Assembly: GCA_033977485.1 (NCBI GenBank)
Contig: CM066992.1
Coordinates: 99,212,140 to 99,276,139 of the forward strand
Source: Hydrangea macrophylla
Taxonomy: Eukaryota > Streptophyta > Magnoliopsida > Cornales > Hydrangeaceae
Length of the DNA stretch: 64,000 nucleotides
Direction of reading: 5' to 3'
Shown here: positions 47,496 to 57,249 of the stretch, one piece after another
How positions within the stretch are numbered: position 1 is the first letter of the stretch
Layout of the letters: every line of letters begins with the position of its first letter
The notes under the pieces: generated by a model
Database searches by the model: none
What the model was told of the DNA's origin: nothing
The model's input: the letters and a program-made list of their open reading frames with translations, nothing else
Position numbers and translations under genes: made by a program

Positions 47496-47671
47496 GGATC
47501 GATCTGGGTAAAGAGGCGGATCGATCCGGCTATCTGGGAAACAATCTGCGAAAGAATTTAAAAGATGGATTGATCTAGGTTTTCGAGCGGATCAATCCAG
47601 ACTTCTTAAGGGTCATTCTGCGAGAGGAATAAAAAGATGGATCGATCCAGTTATAAAGGGCGGATCGATTC
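47496..47671. repeat. 71-bp minisatellite in LTR with paired GGATCGATCC motifs
   Basis: Motifs at 47496/47518, 47567/47589 and 47639/47662: pairs 22-23 bp apart repeating every 71-72 bp, three rounds with mutations in the middle one. The related LTR at 40031-40138 has four copies in a shorter arrangement. Confidence 0.88.
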
Positions 47672-47977
47672 GCTAACAAATTTTCACGTCCACTTTTACA
47701 GAAACGTGCATAACTCTTTCTAGAAAATTCAGATTCGCGCACTGTTTTTTGTGTTGAATCCATGACTCAAAGACCTATCTTTTGGTATAAAATTTAATAT
47801 ACTTTATTAATGACCATTTTACCCTTGGGGCTATTTTGTCACAATAAGTCCTTTTATGTTGGTTTAAATAATGTTTTTCCTTAATAACTAACATGGGTTC
47901 TTGCTTACTAGTGTAGTTTGGGTGCGTATAGTCTTGTTACATGTGTCCTAATATTGGAGATTGATTGGGGTGTGACA

Positions 47978-48415
47978 AACAGTCATGTAAGTGTTGCTAT
48001 GGTTAATATGCTAACAATTTTGAGTGTAGAATTTAAATTGAGTACGAAATCTGAGTGTAAAATTTTGCAACATCCTAATTTTCCAGAATTTGATCAAACC
48101 AAAATTCCAAACTAAGGAGTCCAACCATCACATGAACATTCAACCATAAGAACGACCAAATTACAGGACTAAACTGAAAAAAGGACAAAAAAGACACGAG
48201 TGATCAAAAAAGAAAAAACCCGAAAAAAAATTCCACTACTCCTCCAAACCAAAAACCCTTTATCACTACATGCTATGCAAAATTTATCACTCTAGAAAAC
48301 TACGACCACATAGATCCGCCTACTCTTCTGGATCTTCATTCACCTATCGACTTGTTTCGTGTACCCGAACTACCTCCACTTGACCAGATCCATCACCATC
48401 ACGCCCGTGTTGAAG
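47978..48415. other. No gene seen; likely 3' region of the small minus-strand gene
   Basis: Repeat-like GTGTAGAATTT motifs up to about 48070, then C/A-rich sequence. The part next to 48416 is expected to be the 3' UTR of the gene at 48416-48649. Confidence 0.4.
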
Positions 48416-48649
48416 TTACAAGGTCGCTAGCCGGCTAAGTGACACACCAAAAATGGCCATCCGTGTCGATTCTTGAGTTGGCTCATGGCTTCCACTTCTG
48501 CTGCTAAACACGTCCCGGTAATGGTTGTGGTGGTCATCGGCGGCGTTGGAAGGAGGATGGTAGTACAACCGAGCAGTATGAGGGTAGTATGAATGACACC
48601 TAGCCGCCAGTCTCACCCCTAAATCCAATATATCCACATACTTTACCAT
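48416..48649 (-). CDS. Small single-exon plant protein, 77 aa, function unknown
   Basis: Frame starting MVKYVDILDLGVRLAARCHS, with a YYPHTARLYYHPP motif (residues about 21-33), a His/Asp/Asn-rich middle (DDHHNHYRD), a Ser-rich linker and the end FGVSLSRLATL. From memory of plant proteomes, small proteins with an MVKY...ARFHS...TARMYYHPP layout are widespread in angiosperms and uncharacterised; I cannot check this here. No signal peptide or membrane helix; the N-terminus could form an amphipathic helix. I chose the ATG at 48647-48649; the open frame extends three codons upstream only through a non-ATG codon. The leader carries a GA tract (48704-48722) and a TATA box lies about 165 bp upstream of the ATG. 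Codon use is far less AT-rich than the flanks. The gene is intact among transposons. Confidence 0.75.
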   Translation of the reverse strand: MVKYVDILDLGVRLAARCHSYYPHTARLYYHPPSNAADDHHNHYRDVFSSRSGSHEPTQESTRMAIFGVSLSRLATL

Positions 48650-48810
48650 TGCTTTCAATTACAACTCTCTATTCCCTTTGATCTTTACATATAGAGAGAT
48701 AAAGTAGAGAGAGAGAGAGAGATGAACTACAAGAAACGAAGAAGGAACCACTCAAAAATGTAATGGGTTTGAGAGAATTAGTTTGGAGAGAGAAGGGAAA
48801 GGATTTGTGT

Positions 48811-48820
48811 CTTATATAAG
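48811..48820 (-). promoter_or_regulatory. TATA box of the 77-aa gene
   Basis: CTTATATAAG (self-complementary). The expected start of transcription is near 48785, giving a leader of about 135 bases. Confidence 0.55.
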
Positions 48821-48829
48821 CTTATTAAT

Positions 48830-49289
48830 TATATACATATATATATATATATATATTAGGAATTAAATAAATTTGTATTTGAATTTTAAAAATCCTAGAT
48901 TATAGTAGCTGGGGGTAGAATGGTCTGAAATATTTTTGTACACCTATCACTAAAAAGTTTTTTGAATTGGGTCTATTTTTTTCAAAGTTATACCTTATAG
49001 GATTTACTACTAGTTAACACTTTTTTTATATTGAATTCCTATTTTTGATAATGTTGTGCATTTGCTCGGGTTATTGACTAGTATATATTTTTATATAAAA
49101 TTAATGCACTCTCTCCTCATATGGGTTCCAATAGTGTTACCTTAGTTTATGTTAATTTTGGCAAACTATCTAAACACACAAATGCTCTCTCATCATATTT
49201 ATCTAGCACAAAGGGGACTTTATACAAAGTCATTTGGAGAGTTTATTGGAGCACCCAAAAAGTACCATAACTCTAAAATAGCTAAAAAG
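48830..49289. other. No gene seen
   Basis: TA microsatellite at 48833-48857 and AT-rich sequence. Confidence 0.4.
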
Positions 49290-49455
49290 AGTAGTGCTAC
49301 ATACACACTTTTGACATATTTTTTAATACACAACTTTAAATATATGTACCTTGTGCTATATAAGTAGTGCACAGAAAAGTGTGAAAAATTCAAACAATAC
49401 AAAATACATGTGTTTAAAGCATAATGTGTCAAAAAATGTGTGCACTAAACATTTC
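49290..49455. mobile_element. MITE, diverged relative of 14963-15130
   Basis: AGTGCTACATACACACTTTT at the left and AAAAATGTGTGCACTAAACA at the right are imperfect inverted ends. The interior shares GTACCTTGTGCT and AGTGCACAGAAAAGTGTG with the MITE at 14963. Confidence 0.65.
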
Positions 49456-49768
49456 CCTTTTCCAAAAGCACAAACAAATTTGAGTAATATTTGGTTACAG
49501 TTCGATGCCTCAAATTTTCAGTCATTTGGGTGTGAGTGTTACCTGCTTGCCATATTGCTCTAATTAGTTTTTGAAGGCTATATTTTATTTAGAATGGGAG
49601 AGAGAATGTGGAAATTGAAGCAGCCGTCACTGATATTACCGTTGCTACCGAACTTGAGAGACCAGCGATGCGGCAGCGCCATTCGCGTAATCGTCTGATC
49701 TGATGATGTCTCCAATAATAGCATCCCTTCTTTGGTCCCTCATCCACCTCTTCAGGTTCGCCGACGCC

Positions 49769-49806
<38 letters not shown>

Positions 49807-50015
49807 AAAGTATATATACATTTATCTCCCATTTACTAGTATAAAATTTGTGTATAATTAGGTACTACGAACAATCTTTGTAAACGAGATTTTACAGGTT
49901 GCTATGGTGTGAGTCAAATATTTTTCTCTTACATGTTTCAGAAATTAGACCTAATTGTTTTTGCTCAAATTATCCTTCTCATTCCTCCAAATTGCGATCT
50001 CTTCTGCATTAGCCC

Positions 50016-50057
<42 letters not shown>

Positions 50058-51227
50058 CCTGGAATGATTTTATCGAAATGGGATTTAGGTACTCATGTTA
50101 TGGAGGAGTATGAATCATGGAGTCCTTTTATACGTGCTTGGGGTCCTGGCATATCCATGTTACACAGCTGTTTGGCTATTTATCCTTAGAAGGATATTTG
50201 TGTAATTTTTTGTGTGCAAGAGTGCAAGGTAAGAAGGTTGCCAATGTGATTGTTAATTAAAAGAACTTTTATTGTGTGAGATGAAATTCCCAAATGAAAT
50301 GCCTTCAAGGCACAATGACCCACTTCGAACCAAAACTAAACTAAAGAAGTAATCAACTAACACTGAAATTAAAGCATTAGTGGGATTGTAATTCTTCGAA
50401 CAAGACATAAGGCATAGATTATCTAAAACTAAAAAGAACAACTAAAAATCTTAACTATCCCAGACTACTCCTACGATTTGCATGTAAAGGAGAAAAGTAA
50501 AGAAAACAAAAAGTAACTAAATCACTAAGGGATTAACAGTAGCTTTCGAAGGATGTAAAAGCAAAGCCATGGTGGCCGAATAGTAAAAGGAAGTAATTAC
50601 AATATAGTGATTTGAGTATTTATTTGGTCAAGGACCTTTACAAAGGAGCATAATACATCTATTTATAGAAAAAACCTATAACTACCCATATGAATTTGAA
50701 TATTTCCCTCCTATTACATTAACTATCAATTCAAATTCATTTACACATGTATTTCTTCCAAGAGAAACTCCCTCCAAAATGACTTCCACTCTACCCACCA
50801 TTGATCTTCAAGTAAACCACCTTTGCGGCAAGCCAAAATAGCTTATAATAATAATAATAATAATAATAATACAAAAACTAAAGTATATTTTATGTTACAA
50901 ACAACAACATATGAAGTTTCAAGCATATAGAATTGCAATCCCAAAGGAAATTGCATATAAATCGAACAACACTATTTTGTATGAGTTTTCTTAAACATGG
51001 GAGGCAATAGTTCTCTATTAGGAAAAACCTTATTCACTTAAACCAGTCTTTGGGTGGAATCAACTAACAAGTAATGATGATTCCAAAGGCTTTGTACCAC
51101 AGTGCATCAAAAGTGTTTTGACACGCAACAAGAAATCGTAACGGTATACAACTCGAAATGGAACTATGAGAATTTCATTACAACGAGCAGAAGTTTATGA
51201 GGTTGATTCAAGATTTTTTTTTTGTTC
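49456..51227. other. No confident gene; GC-rich patch and microsatellites
   Basis: 49595-49770 is GC-richer and open in short frames on both strands (plus MWKLKQPSLILPLLPNLRDQ, then MMSPIIASLLWSLIHLFRFA), ending in a (CT)n tract at about 49771-49805. It could be an old first exon or captured fragment. (CA)n-(TA)n lies at about 50012-50057 and (ATA)n at about 50845-50871. Nothing else is recognised. Confidence 0.35.
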
Positions 51228-52709
51228 GGGTGCGTTTGATTGCAAGGTAGAAAATGGGTGAGAAAGAAATTTTTTCCATAGAATTATTTTACCTGGAAAT
51301 AAAATTTGGGACTATTTGATTGCAATTATTTTCTGGCTAGAAAATCTAACACCACATAAGATACAAAGAACTGCTGTTGTAATTGCAAACACCATGTGCC
51401 AATAAGTTGTTCTAATCCTCTTACCCAAAAAAAAAAAAAAGAAGTTGTTCTAATCCATTTGGGTCCTTTTGCTCTTTTGGTCAAATCCACTTTCATTCCT
51501 TTATGCCAATGTCTCATTCTCAAATAAAAGTAACCACGGGGAAATGCAGTACCATGCATTTAAAATAGATTTTAAAGACTAAAACCATGATTTATTGGTG
51601 CATCTGAAATTGTATGTTCTTTCCCATTAAACAATGTACATATCACCATGCAAAAAATTAGGATAGCAGGGTATTAATCAAGAACCTATCAGATGAATAT
51701 CACAGAATTTAGAATCGAAACAGATCGAGCACTTATTTAAACCAACCAAAGTTGATTGGTTTGATCTGTTTTTCGTGTGTTTTTTTTTTCCACCCCTAAT
51801 GATAGCCAAGAAAATCACACCAGAGAGAAAAATCTAGTCTAGAAAAAAGAATAAAGAAGAAAACATTCAGGATATCATAGTATGCCAAATAAAATAGAAC
51901 TATTCCTATTCTAATACAACTACCACCTATTCTATTTTTGGTGTAGGAGTATGAATCATTATGTTAGAAAAGTCTTGATAGCTTAACTACTAAGTAAATT
52001 AATAAAACTTCAAGCAATTTTGTTTTGTAATAATAATTAATAAAACAATTAGACATAAAACCATCCGAAAGTCATATCCAAACCTGTCAAGGAGGTAACT
52101 TGGATTAAACATATTTAAACACATGCATACATGTATTAATGTATAAGAGTCACTAAATTAAATTAGTCCACATAAACATAAGACTGTCACAATCTCCTAC
52201 AATTTTATCTCAAGAACGAAGTTCTATCTTAATTAAGCCTAACTTAGAAACGTCCTCGTGCCCTTGAAAATTCCCTAATCCATGGACTTGGGGATGTGTG
52301 TATGTACTATGTTCATAAGTTGACAGTTGATTTTGCAAAATGAGAATTGAATACTTCCTTAGCTACTTTGGTTTCCAATCTCAGTCAATTATCAATTATA
52401 TATAATAAGGTACACATTTCATGCTTTCGGATATAGTTATCAAATTTGGATCCTTAACTTGACCAACTAAACATTTTAGTCTTTTAGATGCGCAGTGGCC
52501 ATTTTCCAGATGTTACGACTATCTTTAGTCTACCCTCTTCCTAAGCCAAATTAATCCTAACAATCTCTCCTTTTATCAGAAGAAGAAGAAACTATTGTCC
52601 CTCATCTAGTAGGCCTTATTTTGATTATTTTTTGTATTGTCCTTATATCTCGTCTGTTACTGTTATTTTTCTTGGCTCAATGTACTCTTTGTTGGTAAAT
52701 AACTAATAG

Positions 52710-54580
52710 GGTTCGAAGACTCGGCCGATACCGAGTCATCTCGGCCAAATTGACTCGGTTTCGAAGGCCAACGAGACGAGATATAAGGACGATACAAAAA
52801 ATAATCAAAGCGACATTGGATCGGTGACCATCTCGGCTGTACCGCCATGTATCGGGCGAGATGGTGTCGTATCGCTCGAGATCTCGGCCGAGATGGCAAG
52901 ACGAATCTCAAAAGACAGTTTTGAGGCTAAAAAAGAGGGCAAATGGTTGGAATGGTACATTTTCAGCATTCTTTTCATAGATTTGAAGGGCAAGTCGAAC
53001 TCCACAAGGTAAGATCGAACCAGATCTGCTCAAACCCTTTTCGATTCTCCCTCAGTCTCGCATAGATTTGCTCGACTCCTCTTAGTCTTGCACACTTTAG
53101 TTCGTTCTCTCTCTCTCTCTCGCACGATTTGTGTGTGTGGAGGTCTCTCTCTGTGTCTCACATAATCTGTGTGTGGGTGGAGGGCTCTCTCTCCATTTCT
53201 CTCTCTGTCGCAATCTGGTCCAGTGGCTGCGGAGGGAAGCTAGGCTTTGCGTTTGTTTGTTTGTTTGTTTTTTTTTTTTTTTTTTTCATTCGTTTGTTGT
53301 TTATTGCTTTCTTAACTGACCCTACTGTATTGACTTCACACCAATTTATAAGTTAATACACTAATACACTATATTATACTTACTATAATATAAAAGACTT
53401 TATTTTTAATTTTTTTTAGATTACAAAATAAGCTTTATTATCTTCTCAACAAAAAAAAAAAAAAAAAACCACAAATATATATAATAGGCTTTATTTTTAT
53501 TTTATTTTTTAGATTACATAATACTTAATAGGCTTTATTATCTTCTCAAAAAAAAAAAAAAGTGATGATGCCAAAATTTGGTTAAAGTAAATTAAAGCAA
53601 TTTTAGGGGAGAGAGAGTGAGAGACTGGTTTTTGTATGTGGTTCGGCCCTGTTAAGGAAGGTATCTACGTCCACGTGTGTGTCTGAGCACGTTCACTATA
53701 CTGTAAAAGAGCCGGGGGCCTGTGGTGAACCAACAAGTCTGGAGCTAACGTAGGTCGGCCGGGTATGTTGATGAATGCTATAGAGGTGCTGTGTAGACTG
53801 AAAAGTCGACCCCTTCAATGGGGGGCGTTTATAGATGTAAGAAACCTACTCGTACAAGGAAAAAGAAACATAATCCAATTGATATAAATTGGCATTAATT
53901 GCAGGGGTTTCCTAATTGGATTAGGAAATAGTTAGCACTTTCCATTAGTCTTCTAGCTTGAGTAGGAAACTGCCCGGAATGCTCGGGGTCATGCCTGTGG
54001 GCCCGGATGAGTTGTTCCCGCGGTGGGATGTGCCTGTGCTGTCTTCTCGGCCTGTTGGCCGGGTCGTGGATGAACCACTTGGGAGGCATCAGGTGGACCA
54101 AACCGTTCGGGATGATGCTTGTCAGTAGTTGCAGAATAGAACCGCTCGGGCATGGGCTGATTTTGGGTGTATCAAAAAGCAAAAACAAAAATGCTATATT
54201 ATAGTATAATATAGGCTTCAAAACACTTTAGTACAATATACTATGCTCTATGATTATGATTTTTAGCCCCCATGTGGCATTGATTTGGTAGTATTGAACA
54301 ATGTTTACTCAATTATGTATGTAGTGTTATCATACACTGAATCTGCAGCATGTGTATTGGATATTATGTGATTTTGTAATTGGTACATTGTGTATTGTGA
54401 CAATCTATTAGGCCAAATTTGTTATTATAATTATTTTAGATTTTTTCATTATTTTTTCACATTTTTTTTAAACCTTAAATCTAGCGTATCTTTGCGTATC
54501 ACCCGATACCAGTCTGCGGCACCGCGATTGAGCCGTCTCCGCGACCTCAGCGACCGTGACCGATACCGCGACCTTGAACC
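52710..54580. mobile_element. TIR element with GATACCG-type ends, hosting a solo LTR
   Basis: Left end GGTTCGAAGACTCGGCCGAT, right end CGATACCGCGACCTTGAACC, an imperfect inverted pair. Both ends are rich in TCTCGGCC/ATCGG repeats. Central tandem duplication of about 100 bp (53381-53550). The solo LTR at 53563-54174 is inside. No transposase or target duplication seen. Confidence 0.5.
53563..54174. mobile_element. Solo LTR, 612 bp, TSD AAAAG
   Basis: Starts TGATGATGCC and ends GGTGTATCA, flanked by AAAAG at 53558-53562 and 54175-54179. GC-richer than the surroundings. A TTTATAGA box at about 53828-53835 would place the promoter on the plus strand. No primer site or polypurine tract adjacent. 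Family not recognised. Confidence 0.75.
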
Positions 54581-55351
54581 ATGATAACTCAAGACAGTGA
54601 TGGCCAAAAACACTTCAAAAAAGAGAATTATTTGCAAGAATTGGATTGTGACACTGTGAAATGTAAGAGAGACATGTCTAATTGGATTACCTCCACCTTG
54701 TTATTTTATAGACTTCAGAATGCAAATACATTTCCTTCAAACCCATCTAATGAAAAACTCCGAATATCTTTCTGAACATTCTTTCAACTCTACACTTCAA
54801 GCAATGGAATAATGTGAAGTCCCTTTCAGCAAAAAGGGGAAAAAAGAAAAAGAAAAAAGGAGCCAAAATATATCTCAAAACAGAATTAACAGGAATGAGC
54901 TCTAAAACAAGCAATAAGATAAGATTTTGCCACAGAGGATCACAATGCCCAAAGCTTCATTAATAATATATGATTTAGTACACTACTAATATATTCAGCA
55001 TGAGTTGTATGTATAGGAAGGCACTTGAACAACAACACTATGAACATGAGCTAAGGAAATCGGAGATGTAGAAATCGAACCTTGGTTGAATTGAAATCAG
55101 ATTGAGTTCCGAAGTGAATCACTTGTACGTCGAATGATTCAAACCCTAGCTTATGCAATATGTAGAGAGATTCGAAGGAACCAATTAAAAACATGTGTGT
55201 GTATATGTATATCGATGTGTGTGTATGTGTATCGATGTATATATGTATGTATATGTATTGATGTGTGCGTGTGTATGTATATTTATATGTATCGATCTGT
55301 AGAGGGAGAAAGAGTACACCGTATCGCCTTCTTTTTATCGATCTGTATTGA

Positions 55352-55385
<34 letters not shown>

Positions 55386-55440
55386 TGTGGCTATGACGAA
55401 GGTGAGTTGCCATGAAAGAGTAGAGGAGAGAGAGAGGTCA
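54581..55440. other. No gene seen; TG and GA microsatellites
   Basis: Dense GTGTATATGTATCGATG-type repeats at 55190-55350 and a GA tract at about 55360-55385. The open frames here are repeat artefacts. Confidence 0.5.
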
Positions 55441-55691
55441 AAAGAGTAGAGAGTGAGAGAGAGAGAGTATGTCCCGTCGATTTTGGATCGGGCAAAAATT
55501 TGCCATGGCAATCATTTTTCAAGGGGTGGGGAAGGAAATTATTTTCCTCAAAAATGAGGAAAACATGGTCACGTGACCTGTTTTGTGGTAAAATAGTCTA
55601 TGGTAAATTTAGGCAATCAAACACCACAAAAGGTGAAAAATTGGTGAGAAAAATGTTTTCCATGGAAAAAAAAGGCCTATCAAACGCACCC

Positions 55692-57010
55692 TAAGGTGAA
55701 AAATTAGTGAAAAATATTGAATAACCACAAGCTTTATTAGTGAGCAAGATACCACAGTTAGATGTAGTCAAGATTATATTTTATCTTTCTATTTTCCTCG
55801 TGGTTTTAAACTACTCAAAGAATTAAATACTAAACAAAATCATTTAGAATTACACAAATTGATTGCTACCCACATGCACACATAATACCTTCAATTGGGC
55901 TCTTAATTGTGACCGACTTTTGTGGGAATTGGCAAATGCAGTGTGTGTGTTTGAAGACGGTGTTCATTTTGGAGACTCGAAGACAAGCAAGTGAGTGACA
56001 ACCAACATGCCTTACCTACTGGCATTTTTTTTAGTTTGTTGGCTTTGGACTCTTACCGCCAACATGACCTATTGACATGGGATGATGTTTGTACAATTGA
56101 ATTTCACTACTGAGAGGTTTGCTGTCGTCGTGTCATTAGCAAGCTCTACTAGTCTACTTCTAAGGTTTGTGGGGCCGGAGAGTTTACCTACACTAACGAT
56201 AACAACACTGCATGGAGGTTCTTTTTGTATTGAAAAAAAGGAGAAGATTGAATTCTCCCACTAGTATTCCACTACTTCATGTCCCAAACTCCACAATGTC
56301 ACAGACAAACGACAACTATAGTCTATTTGTGCATTGAACTCAAACAATTTCCACCTGTATGATCATGTACTATGAAGCACAACAATAATGATTTCTTGGT
56401 GTAAAAGATGACAATTGACCAATTCTTATAAAGGTAAGTCCGAATTTGGTTGGATAAACTTAAATCAACCCCATTTAAATAGTTCAAATTAAAAACAAAC
56501 TGGTTTGATGTATAAAATTCTAACCCAACTAATGCCGCACAAGCCAAGGAGATGAGATGGACGAGATTCAACAACCTTTTTTAACCTGTTCATTGTCGGA
56601 GCAGTACCAGGTAGCAAGGCTCTACTCTCGTTGATTCACACAGAATACCGAGAAGTAGACTTCAATTGTCTTGTTGATTCCTCAGAATACCAAGAACAAT
56701 TGGAAGAAGAAAGAGAGAGACCGAATAATTTTTATTAATCCACACTCAATCACCTTCAAAGGAGGTTTACATCCTTTATTTATAATGCTAGATATCTTGC
56801 TCACTCAAACAAGAAATAAATCAAGTAGGAAACAAAATAAACGGAAGTAAACTAAAGGAAATAAAGACTAAATCAAACTGGGAAATAAATCCGTGCTGCA
56901 TTAGCAACTTCAAATTTTTGCGACCAATTAACCTAGACAATTTGGGTGGTTGAAGTGATTCAATCAATACATTATGAATAATTTGTGTGGAGATAGGTGA
57001 AAACAGTGAC
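55692..57010. other. No gene seen; possible LTR-like fragment near 56590-56850
   Basis: 56625-56700 contains a near-duplicate (TTGATTC...CAGAATACC...GAA) and 56766-56790 a TTTATTTATAATGC that could be a TATA on the minus strand, reminiscent of a copia LTR, but I could not find its ends. Confidence 0.3.
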
Positions 57011-57115
57011 ATGGATCCTGGAAGGAAACGCAGGAAAGGCAATATGCAGGGGAGCGGAAAGGACAATGCCTGCTTCTATCATCATGGGTACTTGATGCCG
57101 ACTCTTCATCAAGGT

Positions 57116-57163
<48 letters not shown>

Positions 57164-57249
57164 ACGTGTGTGTGTGTGGCATGGTTTTCCTGTATATTGC
57201 AGGGGAGTGTGAGCTAGTATTCCACAGCTGTAAAGAATTTCCAGAGTAA
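57011..57249 (+). CDS. Possible two-exon small gene, 49 aa, unknown
   Basis: Exon 1 from the ATG near 57011 (MDPGRKRRKGNMQGSGKDNA then CFYHHGYLMPTLHQ) to a GT donor after 57113. The intron carries CT and CA microsatellites (57117-57178). Exon 2 begins after TATATTGCAG at 57203 (GECELVFHSCKEFPE) and stops at 57247-57249. Splice phase matches. A further exon-like stretch at about 57365-57417 (GDELVEQVEKKKLFRA, preceded by an AG) might belong to another isoform. I do not recognise it; a basic, Cys-containing short protein or a decayed gene piece are both possible. Confidence 0.25.

Larger units (their letters stand above)
44951..47977 (+). mobile_element. Solo-like gypsy LTR, plus orientation, split by a hAT element
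   Basis: Starts TGTAACATCC and ends GGGGTGTGACA. No internal domain follows (no primer site after 47977) and none precedes 44951. The leader region near 46150-46250 is GC-rich with CGACGCC blocks and GAGGTGAGACG. A minisatellite with GGATCGATCC motifs is at 47496-47671. The immediate flanks ACCAA and AACAG do not match exactly, so the duplication is eroded or the ends are slightly different. Related to 39757-42413. Confidence 0.75.
51228..55691. mobile_element. Possible TIR element, 4.5 kb, containing further insertions
   Basis: Perfect 13-base inverted ends GGGTGCGTTTGAT (51228-51240) and ATCAAACGCACCC (55679-55691). Further inward on both sides lie GGTGAGAAA and TTTTCCAT-type blocks. GGGTGCGTTTG ends are common in plant MITEs and hAT/PIF elements. 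The flanks TTC and TAA show no duplication, so the two ends could belong to separate elements. Confidence 0.35.

Noticed and set aside
44946..47982. Claim of a 5-bp target duplication for the plus-strand LTR
   Set aside because: ACCAA and AACAG differ at two of five positions, so I do not claim one.
48650..48658. Start of the small minus-strand gene at 48658
   Set aside because: That codon is TTG. ATG at 48647-48649 begins MVKY, a better start.
55051..55413. 120-codon minus-strand frame and its plus-strand partner
   Set aside because: Both are made of TG/GA/CT microsatellite sequence (runs of His/Thr/Tyr or Cys/Val/Tyr).
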